From NCBI GenBank assembly GCA_021234155.1, contig JAJEKV010000011.1:18552677-18616676 (forward strand): a stretch of 64,000 nucleotides of DNA. Reading direction: 5' to 3'. The DNA is from Isoetes taiwanensis (lineage: Eukaryota > Streptophyta > Lycopodiopsida > Isoetales > Isoetaceae). This document shows, in pieces, positions 1 to 12,135 of this stretch. The notes under the pieces were generated by a model that was not told the DNA's origin, did no database searches, and was given only the letters and a program-made list of their open reading frames with translations. How positions within the stretch are numbered: position 1 is the first letter of the stretch; the number at the start of each line of letters is the position of its first letter. Made by a program: the position numbers and the translations under genes.

Positions 1-720
1 AACAATGCAACAAGTTCTACTCCAAAGACCATTAAAGAATTTATACCAGGAGCCAGATCAAAAATAGCCAAGGCAGGGCAAACAAACAGCATCAAGGAAG
101 GGGAGGGACATTGCACCAAACCTGCATGGAAGAGTGCACATTAGCAGTAATGGATTCTGTCAAGCACTTGCAGCAGAAAAGGCAAGGAGAGAAGAGGCTG
201 AGAGACTGAAGAGGGAGCAAGCTGCCCTCAAAAAGGTAGAGGCAGCAAGGAGGAGGGTTGAGAAAGAAGAAGACAGCAGACGGGCTGCTGCAAATAGGCT
301 AGAGAAGGAGGAAAGCAGAGGCTGTGTATGAGGCTAGCACTAGGAGGTTGAGGAATTCATGTACCCTCCTGCAGGGCAATATAGAGTTAAAGTCATCCTT
401 GGCTGTCAGAGACCATTGAATGAGGCTGTAAAGGCAAGGAGGTTGGTTGCTATAAACAGGATTGGACAAAGACAAGGCAAGAGTCATGTGTTTAGTGCAG
501 TCCACATTGGGGAGGATGACAATTGGGAAGCCTATGTATCGAGCAACTAGAATGAAGAGGTTGGAATTCTGCAAGCACCTAGAGGCAGGTGTGTCAAGAT
601 AACTTGGCAGAGTTTCAAACACAAACACAGGATGTAGGTTGTAGTATTGAAGACACACACTTATGTGAGGGTGATGGGGTGCATCCTCAGACAATTAGCA
701 TAGAGGGCTGCATCCCCCTA
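1..720 (+). other. Unassigned coding-like remnant, Lys/Glu/Arg-rich
   Basis: The first 115 bases read openly from base 1, and a second frame (about 134-331) encodes a strongly charged, Ala/Glu/Arg/Lys-rich stretch that would form a coiled coil. The two frames do not join cleanly and both stop, so this looks like the decayed end of a gene that begins outside the window. I recognise no family. Bases 330-720 hold only short open frames on both strands and no splice pattern I would defend. Confidence 0.25.
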
Positions 721-832
721 GTCAGACCTACACAAGGTTAGCAACATCCGTTCACCTTTGAAAAGCGTCAAAGCATGGAGCTGGAGGGCGTTTTTGCACC
801 AGCCAAGCACCCTTAGCTGAAATTCTTACTTG

Positions 833-1000
833 TTTTTATTTTATTTTTAGCATGCCAGCTCAACCAAGCCTACAGTCTTCCTTGCAATTCTAGCCTATCC
901 ATGTAGTACGTCCACCTCATCAAAAATTGACGTGGCATTAAACTTTACCGTAAGATCTTATTTTTTTAAGATCTACGGCTAGCAAAATTAAAAAATTGGC
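833..1000 (+). repeat. Dispersed ~150-bp repeat, copy A
   Basis: This stretch, containing TGCAATTCTAGCCTATCCA and a following GTGGCAT block, is matched along most of its length by the reverse complement of about 25285-25445, and a shorter version lies near 26060-26165. Copy A ends just where the open frame at 996 begins. The family is not identified; it could be a MITE or a degenerate solo terminal repeat. Confidence 0.6.
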
Positions 1001-1668
1001 CAAAAATAGGCACGACGGAATAACTCTTTGTGCCAATCCATTCTTGCTACAAAAAGTTCGTTTGGTTCTTCGATCTGCTAGCCTCTGCTCCATTTGTGCC
1101 TTTTTTTTGTTCGTTTTAGGTTGTTCTGGCTTCATCAGCTCAAGTTACATCAGACCATTTTGTTTAGAGGCGGAATCATCATTTATACAGCAGAGGGCTT
1201 TATGTCAAGTTCTGCAAGCTATTTCTTCAAATCTTGATGCTTTTGAAGAGGAACCCTTGAATCTCAAGATTGTAGGCCAAAAGGATTTGCCATCTTCATT
1301 AGTGAAGGAAGATATAGATCTTACCGGAAAATTTTCTGGTAATTATCAGGTAACGTACCTGTTATTCCCTATCTATAATTTGTTAGCAAGGGTAAACAAG
1401 GATTCTCATTTATGCCATTTTAACCAAAGCAGCCAATTGAAACCATTGAGATAGAGGTAAATAAGACTGCTCAAGATGCCCAAAATGTATCAGAGAACTT
1501 TGAAATAATGACATCTGGTCAAGCAGCTGACTCTTTACAGAATGGAGTAACATCTGATCAAGGAGAAAGCAATAAGCTTATTGCTCAAGTCACAGAAATA
1601 CGTAAGAAGTCACTCCTTGATCTAATATTGCTTGCTGATGTTGCTGGCCTAATTTTCATTCAAAAGTA
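996..1668 (+). CDS. Hypothetical two-exon protein
   Basis: An ATG at 996 opens a frame that reaches a plausible donor after CAG at 1349 (GTAACG). The frame resumes at 1430 after an acceptor-like CCAAAG and stays open to the TAA at 1669-1671, with both junctions in phase 0. The predicted protein has one hydrophobic segment near residues 30-50 (signal peptide or anchor) followed by an acidic, Ser/Gln/Asn-rich tail. The acceptor is weak and no family is recognised. Just downstream lie exons of a PQ-loop transporter, so this might instead be the badly decayed 5' part of that gene. Treat as a tentative model. Confidence 0.25.
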
Positions 1669-1829
1669 ATCCATCAACATCGGTTCTTTGCTTATTATCT
1701 GTTATCTTTGTTGTTTATGTACTAAAATACATATCATCAAGCTTGCATATGTAAAGCTTTCATTTGTCTTGGCCTCTGAAAACTTGCTTTAATGACCACC
1801 TTCTTGTTTTCCTTCTCTATTTTGTTCAG

Positions 1830-3040
1830 CTCCCTACACAATTATATACTGTTGTGGTAGGTATGCTTTAACCTTATGCATCCACATATATGTGGAACTA
1901 ATTCGTGAACCTTTTTTAAATTGCTTTTACAGCTTTACACTGTCACTACAATAGTTCTTGTGGGTCAAACCCTATATTATGACCATTGGCTGAAATGGAG
2001 GAAGAAAATGCACCATGATGCTGAAGATTCTCTGCTTAAAGCTCAGGCAAATGTCTTTATAAAGGTAATAGTTCAGACACTGCGGAGTATAATTGGATTA
2101 GAAGTATCATGAAATATAGAGTTAGTATATGAAATATAAGCTTTGTACTCCCATCTACATAATTTTGTAGATCTTCTAATACTTTTCGTAATGTCCAAAA
2201 TTTTTACCTCGCATATTCCAATGTTTCTTGCAATCTGATGCTTTTGTTTATGTTGCGGGCATGTCCCGTAATGTGTCTTCCCCTAAGCTTTCTTTTTTTT
2301 TTTTGCCTAATTTTATTTCTGCTATGATGGTATTTTAGAACCAAAGAAAAATATGATGTGTCAAAAGTCGACATGCCAATTAATCTCTCACAACCTGAGG
2401 AGTAGCATGCAAGTGCACAACTTATTCCTAGGCCACGAGACCATTCTAGAAGGGAACTACAGTTTCTGTAATTGAAAGCTCCCCCTTATATGTAAAATTT
2501 CTTTACAGTTTTAACAGAAAAGGAACTCCGTATATCTCAAGCGAGATGTGGTTAATGTGGCCAAAACATTTGTGGTTAATGTGGCACATTAACCACTGGT
2601 TAATGTGGCCATCAATATCAGCCAGGTGGTTAATGTGGCCAAAAAAGCAGGCTTCAAACTGCGCTGCGAGGGTAAAAATTTCAATCGACTTGTTCTTTCT
2701 GCTCTATGGGCAGTTTGATTCGATTTAAAAACTACGCCAATCGCTTTGTCTAGCCTTTTATGTTAGATTGGTGAAGAGAAAAAGAGACTTGAGGCAAAAT
2801 GGAGCCTGATCGACCAAAAAACACCAAAAACGGTTGGTTTTTTTGCTTCAAACCACGTTGTTCTTCATGGCTGATACAGGTGGCCACATTAACCGCATCT
2901 TGCTTGAGATATACGGTGTTCCCTTTGAGTATTCATGGCGTTATTTTTACAGGTCTGCTAGATCTTTATCTGTTATCCACACCCCAACTGCAGGTACTTT
3001 CTTGTCAGGAAATTATTCAGGTGGACAAAGTGCAGGTTAT
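1830..3040 (+). pseudogene. PQ-loop (SLC66-like) transporter exons, probably decayed
   Basis: A 27-base exon at 1830-1856, between TTCAG and GTAGGT, encodes LPTQLYTVV. It joins in phase to an exon at 1933-2064 (acceptor TTTTACAG, donor GTAATA) that begins LYTVTTIVLVGQTLYYD. In plant PQ-loop membrane proteins this is the segment that follows the first PQ motif, where LPTQ.YT..LYT...VL..Q..YYD is typical. A further splice-flanked stretch from 2953 encodes SARSLSVIHTPTAG, which resembles the Ser-rich cytosolic loop of the same proteins. An inverted-repeat element (2518-2926) lies between them. The N-terminal PQ repeat is not seen. The family transports cationic amino acids or related solutes across vacuolar/lysosomal membranes; function of this copy is doubtful. 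Confidence 0.45.
2518..2926. mobile_element. Inverted-repeat (MITE-like) element with internal 14-15 bp repeats
   Basis: Left arm 2518-2563 and right arm 2881-2926 are reverse complements at about 42 of 46 positions. The motif TGGTTAATGTGGCCA in the left arm recurs three more times (about 2573, 2598, 2628), and its reverse complement occurs at 2586 and in the right arm. No convincing target-site duplication is visible, so the superfamily is open. It sits between two PQ-loop exons, in what would be an intron. Confidence 0.6.
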
Positions 3041-4254
3041 CTTGTATCATACTTGTCCTTATCAAACGATGTCAATGTTCTATCTCTTAGAAATATTGGC
3101 CCTGTGCTGGCTTGAGTGGTAAAAAAAAATTCAAGATTTTATTTTCTATTTCTGTTTCCGGTGGCTTTTGTTGCCTCTCGGTTTTTCAGTGTAAAACTAA
3201 TAGAGAGTCGGTCTTTAGGTAACTTCAAGCATGGTATTTGTTGGAGGCCTTGGCCTTTATTCCAGAGCCACTAATGGGTAGGGAAAAAATTAAGTATACT
3301 ATATATTTTTTCATAAGAAATGGTTTGGCTATTTTTCAAAATTTTATAGTATTTTATGATATACATTTGGCTAAACTTATTATTATTACATTTATATGTA
3401 TTGGCGAAACTTTTGAATTATATACTATAAATGTTCACTTTGCTATTTTATCTAACCGGAAAAAAAAAACAAAAAATGTAAAATAAATTTTGTAGCTTTA
3501 GATATATTGTACTATAATTACAAATTATAATCAACATCCAAGGAACATATAATAATATTAGAAAACTTTTAACAGACGCTCACAACGTAGTTTATAACAT
3601 CCATGCTCTGGACTACATTCAATGTAATGACACCTTCTAGATATGGCGATCAAATTGTACTTATCTCTAACCCTTGAAAAAAAAATGTTATGCAACCAAC
3701 TCGGGCATCTAGAGGGATATTGGCCATCTCTTACAATTCCTTTTTGAAGATGCATATGTGGCATATGTAATAGAAATTCATAGTTTGAAAAACTACTATC
3801 ACTGATGATAGTAGGTGGGGATGTGTAAAAGTCTATAATAAGAATTCATTTTTATTGGGCTATTAATGATTTAATATATAAATATTGTAATATAAAGAAG
3901 GCTAATCCTTTTTTCTTTAAGAATAGAATAATCCTAAAAAAATAATCCTAAAAAAATAATGGAGCACTTGTTTTAACTATGGCTATTTTTTTTTAAAGAA
4001 ATCTCTCTTCATAAAGTTCGCCGCAAAAATTATCTAGACCCCCTAAAAGATTGTCATTTGGCTATTAATAGCCATTGATTTTTTCCATGCTAATGGGACT
4101 CCAACAAGGGTTTTCAGTTCTCATGGCAGGGTCCTATATGCTGGAAGCAGGAGACTCTTGCAGGTTGCTCTATCTCGGAATGCTTCATTTCTATATGGCC
4201 AACTCCATGACAAATTTGTTCACGTTTGTGTTAATTTTTTTTTTTTTTTTTCAA

Positions 4255-4335
4255 TTTGGTAATGAAATCAACAAGAGCAGTACTCTTGGGAAAATTCTTG
4301 GATGGTTCATGGCAGCAATATATATGGGTGGAAGG
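4255..4335 (+). pseudogene. Second PQ-motif exon fragment of the transporter
   Basis: The frame encodes STLGKILGWFMAAIYMGGR, which closely matches the second repeat of plant PQ-loop proteins, where the motif reads GW.MAAIYMGGRLPQI. Here the reading continues into repeat-derived sequence directly after GGR, so the Pro-Gln pair itself is lost. It lies about 1.2 kb downstream of the Ser-rich loop exon, the right order for one gene. The missing PQ dipeptide and abrupt junction argue that this copy is broken. Confidence 0.5.
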
Positions 4336-4454
4336 TTCACGCCGTCAGTTCGATCCCTTGGCTCCTACCTCCAGGAGGTTTTAGATCTGCGGACTCATCT
4401 CTGCCCCGGGTGCCTATCTGAGGTGCCGGGAATTCATGTGTATATGTATATTTG

Positions 4455-4620
4455 TACAGCTGCCAGCAGGCTTGTTGCTGCGATGGTTTTTCCCTCCTAA
4501 GGGGGGGTTTTTTAATCCGGGTAGCAACGGGCTTGCTTCACCCGTGTAATTTGGGTCCCATAGGCCGATTGGCCTCCGTGGACGATAAAAGAACCTTCCT
4601 TCCTTCCTTCCTTCCTCAGA
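4455..4620 (+). mobile_element. RTE-like LINE 3' end with (TTCC)n tail
   Basis: The segment shares a block with six other places in the window: a GGTTTTTCCCTC stretch, then TTTTTTAATCCGGG, then GGTCCCAT and finally CTCCGTGGACGATAAAA. It ends in a run of TTCC units. In the longer copies at 14.9-16.9 and 53.8-55.4 kb this block follows reverse transcriptase sequence, so here it is a strongly 5'-truncated LINE. Immediately upstream (4336-4450) is a region with a tRNA B-box-like string (GTTCGATCC), so this may be a SINE sharing the LINE tail. Confidence 0.7.
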
Positions 4621-4790
4621 TTTGGCAAGTTCATCCATCATACTTTAATAGTTGGGGTTTTGACACTAGACATGTGATATCAACATTATGTTTACCCTTT
4701 GGCAGGGGACTCCATTGTATCAATGGGGATGCAAGGCAACACCATGTAATTTTAAAGTGGTAGGCTGGCCAGAGGGAGTCTTGATGTAAT

Positions 4791-4940
4791 GTAGTATCTC
4801 TTGGAAGGAAGATTTTAGAGCTTGAGAAAGTAGAGAAGGTATCTAACATTTGCAAAATGTTTGCCTTAAACCATATGGAGGTCCTGTCATTTATTATTCG
4901 ATACTGCGGGATGTAAGCGAGTATGAGAAGCAAAATGTGG
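4791..4940 (+). repeat. ~150-bp direct repeat, left copy
   Basis: This block, starting GTAGTATCTCTTGGAAGG and ending AGAAGCAAAATGTGG, recurs in the same orientation at about 12136-12288 with roughly 90% identity by eye. The two copies bracket 7.2 kb of mostly pyrimidine-rich, gene-free sequence. They may be terminal repeats of a decayed element or ends of a segmental duplication; no TG...CA ends are evident. Confidence 0.65.
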
Positions 4941-5106
4941 GAATCCAGACTTCAAGGAAAATACACTCTGATGGAAAAAAGACTTCACATGGAAATCAGA
5001 TGTTAAAGATCATTGTGTTTCTTGAAGCTCTTTGGCCATGAAATAGCATTCTTACGTACATGAGTATGCGTTTACAATCAAAAGCAGGTAGATGTTGAAT
5101 TGAAGA

Positions 5107-5146
5107 ATGCCACGGTTCTATTGCGATAGCAATAGAACCGACATTC
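5107..5146. repeat. Hairpin
   Basis: CGGTTCTATTGC at 5113-5124 and its exact reverse complement at 5129-5140 are separated by GATA. The stem extends outward imperfectly through GAATG and CATTC. Function unknown. Confidence 0.7.
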
Positions 5147-5264
5147 CTTGGATGGGGACGTCCCTTTCTTTTCGTACCTACTATTTATTCTGCATCTCTT
5201 CATTTGTCTGCCATCGGCGTTCTCTTGAGCTAGTTTTCTTCTTCTTCTCTATCCTACCAGTCTC

Positions 5265-5800
5265 CCTCACCCTCCCTCCCTTGGTGGATTGTCTGCACTT
5301 GATGGTGGCAATCGTTCCGTTTGTTTCTATATTCTTTAAGTGCATTATTCATTTTTTCTCGGCGTGGTATAGTAGCCTCCGAGGCATACTTATCATTCTT
5401 TCTCGGTGTGGCGATGTAGCCTCGAGGCAGCACTAGTCGGATGTTCTCGCGATGGTCATTATCAGTTTCCCTCACCCTCCGTCCCTTGATGGTTATTTGC
5501 ATTTGATCATGTTTGTTATTTCCTTTCCTTTTCTATGTCTTTTAAATTTGCATTCTTTATTTCCTCAGCGTGGCTTTGTAGCCTCTGAGGCATACTTATT
5601 ACTTTACTCTTTCTCGGCATGGCACTATAGCTTCTGAGGCATAACTCTTTTTCATTTTCTCTCGGCGTGGCAACGTAGCCTCCGAGGCAGCACTAATCGG
5701 TCGTTTTTCCCGCGAGGGTCATTTTCCGCGGATGGTTCCCGATTGGTCGGCTGTTGTTTCTTTCTCGGCGTGGCCCTGGAGCCTTCGAGTCTTCTTGCCT
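5265..5800 (+). repeat. Two diverged ~200-bp tandem units carrying six copies of a ~30-bp hairpin motif
   Basis: A unit beginning CCCTCACCCTCC occurs at about 5268 and 5470. Within and after the two units, the motif CTCGGCGTGGC...TAGCCTCCGAGGCA occurs near 5358, 5400, 5566, 5609, 5661 and (partial) 5762. CTCGG at the start of the motif is complementary to CCGAG near its end, so each copy can fold into a small stem-loop, and the pairing bases are better kept than the bases between. No open frame of note crosses it. Confidence 0.6.
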
Positions 5801-5899
5801 ATGGCATCTAACTCATTGACGGGTTATTTTTCTTTCAGCCTTGACTCTGCGGATTTTTTAAAGTCTTGTGGTTGCCGGAGTGCGTGGGGTCGTGCTTCA

Positions 5900-8800
5900 A
5901 TTAGTTGCTTGGGTTTTCCTTAAAAACCTAAAAAGGCGTGGTTCGTCTTCCTGATGAGAAGCAGTCACCAGGTCTTCTCACCTTTGCATCGACCAAGTGG
6001 CGGATAAAACCATCTTTTATATTGTATTCTTTAGTATCATCATGCTCTCGATGATTGTCTAGTTTCGGAGCATTTTAAGTTCATATTTCCAAATTTATCT
6101 ACTCCTAGTGAGGGATCCTACCAGTCTTCAGTCTCAGACCGATTCATTGCTCGATCTGTTTCCCTACATCATTTCGTCACTCTTCTATGGTTCGGTTGTG
6201 GGTAAGTTTAGTCGTGGCCTCTTGATTTTGATAAGGTTTTAGGGTTGCTTTCGCTAGATTAGGGTTTATCTGTTAGTTTAGAGTTTCTTTTTGTTGGATC
6301 GTTGTCAGGAATTTAGGTTATCTGCTTCTGTTCATATAGATTCTTAGATGGGTTCGGGTGGGGTTGACTTATTTTTTCCAATACGTTATGGCAGTTTTAT
6401 TTTTTATTGTGATGGTTTTTCTGGAATGCCCAGTCTTGATTTTCTGGAAGCCCATTTTTCTGTAATTTGACCGGTTATTGTTCCTCTATTCTTCCTTGCA
6501 TGATGCACTTGGATCATGGACATTACTGTAGGAGGTTGTCCAGGCTGTAGGTGTTGAGGCCGAATCTCCTTACCACACACGCCCTTTAAACATGTGCAAA
6601 GATGGCTGCAGATCGATCTGGCTTTGGATGCCAAATCTCTGACTCCTTGAGTATTTACGGCAGTCTTGGATCTTAGTTACAGAGTGCTTGTTTTTGGGCA
6701 TGGAGACCAAGCGATTGCAGATTATACTTTGGGCATCCGATCGAGCTGCATGCCCGTTCTAAAGGCTTATTCAGGAGGTCATCCGGTTCTCTCAAATACA
6801 AAGATCTCCGTATTTTTATATTCTTGCATGCACATGTTTAGCCCTAACATTTTAGACTTGAATTCTCAACGCTATCTATTGTGGACAAATTGTTCGAATG
6901 CATCCAAGGATGCAACTGTGGAGATTTGATGTATGGCCAAGAAAGCAACGAGCCGCTGCGTTCCCTCAAACACTATGATTCTATTGTTGCGGGTCTTTGG
7001 TACAACACCGGATTTTGTTTTTCTTTTTATTTGCCACCCAACAACAATCCATACCACATTTGTCCGTGCTATTCTTAAACTCTACTAACTCTTCTTCTTT
7101 AACATTAACAACAAAAGTGTTTATTTTCTCATAAGCCATTCAACGTCTCTTTGCATAGCCTATAGCGTAATGTAGCAAGTATTACGTTAGAGAGCATTGC
7201 ATGTGTTCTGTTTAGGGAGCATTGCATCCATTCCGTCGATTAAGCTTTGTTTCTAGGCCCTCTACATATGGTCTTAACGACATTATCCCCTCAACCATGT
7301 TAGATGTAGGAAGACCATGGCTCATAGCCGATTCTGCCTTTTATTAGTAATAGATAGATCTTTTTTATGTAGTAACGGATAAATCAGGTTCATGCCTGAG
7401 AGTCGCGTTTATGCCTTTATGGAACTCAGTCCTTTGGTAGCAACATGAAGCGTAATACCTCCATTTTCTCTATGTGGCCAAGAGATGCATTGTTAGAAAT
7501 TGAACATTTCACCTCTTTGCCCATGTGCGCAGCCACACATTACATAGCAGCCATCCTTTTGCATCATATCTACCTTTGTCGTTTTCCAATACTCTCTTCT
7601 TGGAGTTCCATTGTGCCTGCGTGATTTCTCTCGGTTCTAAATACTAATACTAATATTGCTTTTCGGCCGAAGATCGATAGATTAGTTTGTTCTTTCCATG
7701 AGGTTCTCATGAGAGTGTGCAAATTTTTGTGAACTAATTCGCACGTTCCTGTTTCATTCATACTAATGTTGTATATGTTTATACATGGTTCCATGGCAAT
7801 CTCTCCCATATACATTATTCTTACTTGCGCTAATATTGGTCTTCTGTTTCGAAGGGTTTCTTGGGCAATACCATACGATCTTCAATTGTAGCTTCAATCT
7901 TGTGGATCTAACATTGTCCGCAGCCATTTTGATCTGGCCACAATCTTCGATTTGGAAAGGGCCTAGTTTTTTCTAGTATTCTTTCTCTATTTTGCAACTA
8001 TCAAGTCTCTCCGACTGTAAAGTTCCCTCTTTCTTTTTCACTCCATCTAATTTTTATCAGGTTTGCAGGGGCTTAAATGAGTACCTTATGGCGAGGTGTT
8101 TTTATGAACTCGGGGGCTAGGATATATAGATTCCTAAGTGGAGTTGTCTTCTAAGCACAGGTTTCATTCATTGTAGAATATTGACGTATTTGTTAGTTGC
8201 ATGTTGTTGATTGATTGACATTACTTTTTGTTGCTGGGCAAACTTGAATTTCTATTTCCATCAGAGCAACGTGCATGTGTTTCCAACATTACTTATGAGG
8301 TGCATATTTTTTCTAACATTATTTGCGTTCTTTGTTCCTTTTACATCTTTTTTCTTTCTTTGGCTTCATTGCTCCTTCTAATACCCATGCTTTCATTAAG
8401 CCTTCATTTTTTAATTTCATAAGTGATTTGCATTGATGGTTTACCTTTATAAGTTTGGATGAACCCATTGCTCATATTTGTTATATCTATTAGTTAGATT
8501 AGTTTTTGTTTCACAGTATTTTGTCGCCATAGTAGTCAATGAGTTTGTCAGCTACATTGGTTCTCTTGTTTAATCTCAAGTGCACTTTGATTGTTGTCGA
8601 TTTTCGCTGTGCCATTTTTCATGTCTCCCATTCTCTTTCTGTGTTCTATTTGTCCGTAGACTTGGGTGTCCTTATTCGCCCATTCTTTTCGATCCGTTTG
8701 ATCTTTTTTTTCGCGGCCATCTCATTAGTCCCTTGTGCTCCATGGGCTTTTACGATTCTTTCACTTTGTTGTCCACAATTGCTTCCCTCCCCTCTTGTCT

Positions 8801-11800
8801 TGTTTAGCCTCCCACTCTTTCCATATTGGTTCTTATGTGATCGTGGTTATGTTTTCATATACTAACTATTTTTCTTGTCTCCCTCTCTTTTTTTACATTC
8901 CATTTGCCCATGTTTTTGGGTGTCCTTATCTATCCATTCTATTTTATTGCTCTTTTTTATCTTGACCACCTCATTGGCCCTTTGTACCCCTTTGGCTTCT
9001 GTTGTTCATTGGCTTTGATTTCTACCATTTCGTCCCTCCTCTCCAGTCTAGAGTAACCACCCATTCTTCTTTTGTTGGATTTGTCACACTTACCTATTTG
9101 GCTCTAGCTATATTTTGCCCCATTCCACCTATTGTTAGTTCCCTTGTGATCTACTTATCCCAATTGCCATTAATCCTCTTTTTGGCCTTATTGTTTCTAT
9201 TTTTCATTGAAACATAGGTGTTCCAGAGGATTATTTTTGGGGTGCATTTGTTGTTGACGTGCATAGATGATTTCATGTGCCTCATTACGAAGTTCTGTCA
9301 CGATTGACATATAATTGGATGCGCTGGATTAGGACGATGTGATTGCTATTTATGGCCTTCTTGTTTATGGCCTTTCACATTTTTTGGTCTTTACATCCTT
9401 TCTCTTTACATAGGCACCATAATTCTCAAGTTTTTTGGATATCAACTTTTAACATTTTACACATTGCATTCTTCGCACCTTATTTTGTAACCTTTTGAGA
9501 CAATGCTTTATTGGTCGGATTCATCTACTTGGTGTCCTTTCTAGACTAATTGCGTCTGCAATAGGCATAGTTGGATACATTATTTACAGCTCTGGTCATG
9601 TTTATTTATGTTGTTTCTTTGTTCGTTGTTCCGTTTCTGTTCTATCCGTTCTTTTTGTCTTGCACTTGTTACTTTTCCCTTCTATCGTACGGTTCCATTT
9701 ACTTATTCTGCAGTGTTTAGTTATTTACTTATTTGCTTATTTATTTACTTATTTGCTTTATTTATTCCATTTACTTATTTGCTTTGCGTTTTAGTTCGAT
9801 GTGCTCCAGTGTTCAGGCTCACTTTGTTGTCGTTGCCGCTAATATGTTAGTCTTTAATTCTATTGTTCTGGTTATCGCCCTGACCTCATCTTCTATTTGA
9901 CATCCTTTTGTCCCTTATATCCCATCATGTGCTTTAATCACATTTGTCCACACTTGTTCTATTTGGTCACTAGTCTCCTTAGCCTCCATGGTCTGATTAT
10001 TCCATTCACACTTTTTCAGTTGTTCTAGTTTGGTCATTTGCTCGCCTTTTCGGTCATTTTCTTAGTTCCATGCGCGTATTATTCGATTCATTTATTGTGC
10101 GCCCCTTCCAAATTTTATTTACTTTTAGCACTGCATGTTTTGCTTTAGATAATTATTCCATTATCTTTATACGTTGTCCCTTTAATCTAGTGTTCATGTT
10201 ACTTTCTTTTCTTTTGTACCTTATTTTTTCTTTGTGTTTGATTCTTCAAAGTTCTTTAGTTATGTTTTGCTCCTACAAGTGTTTCTTTTATTTACTTCTT
10301 CTGCCTTCTATTTCTACTGATAAATATTCTAATTATGGCTCCTTTCTGACTTCTGTTCATATTAGCATGCCATTCGTTACTTCATTTTCTCCCATAGTTC
10401 CTTTGGATTTGTTGCCTTTTTCTTTTTGCTATCTATGTTAGTTTGGGGTTATCGTATGTTTTGCTGGCATAATGTTCGTTAGTGCATTAATTCAGTTGGA
10501 TCTGTGTTTGGTGGTGGTGGTTATTTTTGGTTATTGTCATATTCGCAGATTTGTTTGTTTTCATCCCAACAGTTCCTTTTTCCATCTTCCACTGCATTGT
10601 TCCATTGTTTTCTTTTAGGTTTTCCATTGCGACAATATTTCGGTACAGTTCCTTTCGCATCTTTCATCGCACTATTTCATTTTGTTCACTTTAAACATTT
10701 TGTTATTTCGTGCCTTCGATTCTTTATTTGCCATTTCTGCCTCGCTTATTTGTCCCATTATTCTACTACTTTTGTTGTCTCCTTACTCCATTATCCCTTA
10801 TGCATTTTTGATATTCTGGCACTTCTCACTTGCTTCACTTACCTCGTTCTCCACTTGCTTCATGTTCCCTATCAACTCCTTTATCTATGCATTTTGTTCA
10901 TTTTGCATTGATCTCGGTAAACTTGCTTCTCTATTTCACTTCTTCATTTCATATTCATGTCTTTGTCTTACCTGTACGTTTGTTTCATTTGTTGCATTGA
11001 CCCGTATAGACTTATTTTTTCCTTCGGCTTTTACTTTCATATCTGCTTGGTTTTTGGTTTGTTCGAATTTGCCAAGTTGGTCCCCTAGCCGCTCTACTGG
11101 TATCCTTCGATCATGATACATGTGTTTCAGCTTTTTTAGAATTGGCTTGTCTCCTTTTTTGTTTTAAACTTCCTGCCTTTTTTCGCATTGGCCTTTTGTC
11201 TATTAGCTTGACCTTGGTTGCTTTTGCATCCATTCGAATCCTCGTACCAATATTTGGTTTTTCATCCTGTCTTTCATTGCTGCTACCTAGCTTGACTCCT
11301 CATATACTTAGTTCCTTTTTTGCCATGTGTTTTTGCCATGTGTCTCTTTACACGTCCTGTTCTCCATGTCACTATTTGCTCTGCATCCCTCTTATTTGAT
11401 TCTTTTCTACCGCATGCGATGTTCTCTTTCCATCCGACTTTCATCCCATCTGTCCCGTTGTTATTCTGTATGTTCTAAAAGTCCCTCTTGCGTCTTTGGT
11501 TGTCTCCAGTTTTGATTCATTCCACTTGCTCCATGTGCCCCATCAGCCTTACCTGTGCATTCTGTTTTTCTTTATGCCAGCGACCTTTGGAGACTTATTT
11601 CTGCCTTTCTTTATACCATATTTCTTTTTAGCTTCTTTCTTTCTCCTTGCTGTATAGTTTTGAGATTTGTTCCTCTTCTATCGGCCGTCATATGTGCTAT
11701 CATAGGACCCATCCTAGGAACGAACGTTTTTAAGTTTTTCTATTTTTTTCATGTTGGTCGTGCAAGTGAAATTGCAATTCTCTTCGATATGAGAAAGCTT

Positions 11801-12130
11801 GAGTGAAGTTCAATAGCTGGTAGCATCTTCAAATTGTTGGCCGCTCAAATTTTGGCTGGCTTTTTCCTGTTTTGTCCTACCATGTTCGTCAAAAATCTTG
11901 TGTAAAACCTTATGGATAAATGACATACTTATCATAATTTGCGTACTTTTGTGTCCTATGTTCTTTGTTATTTATCCCTTCACAAATCACCACTACTTTT
12001 TTAAGAACATCACAATCACAATGGTTGGATTGGTTGTATGTGAACTATTAATCTTAATTATTTCTACTAATCTTAAGGCTAAGATATTCTTCTCTAACGG
12101 ACATGCAACAACATTTCTCAAATGTGAGAT
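5900..12130 (+). other. Gene-free pyrimidine-biased domain
   Basis: From about 8.2 to 11.8 kb the plus strand is very rich in T and C, and its many overlapping open frames encode Leu/Phe/Ser/Cys-rich peptides that are a composition artefact, not genes. Phrases such as TTCCATT, CATTTGTCC and TTGTTC recur in slightly altered form, suggesting an old expanded repeat. The 5' part (5.9-7.9 kb) is more balanced but also lacks a supportable gene; 6230-6300 has AGGGTTT-type sequence often seen in plant leaders. I see no transposase, RT or RNA gene here. Confidence 0.5.
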
Positions 12131-12135
12131 GCCGT

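Noticed and set aside
8228-11806. Many open frames of 60-144 codons rich in Leu, Phe, Cys and Ser, like multi-pass membrane proteins
   Set aside because: They overlap in two or three frames and follow from the T/C-rich composition; no start context, splice pattern or family match.
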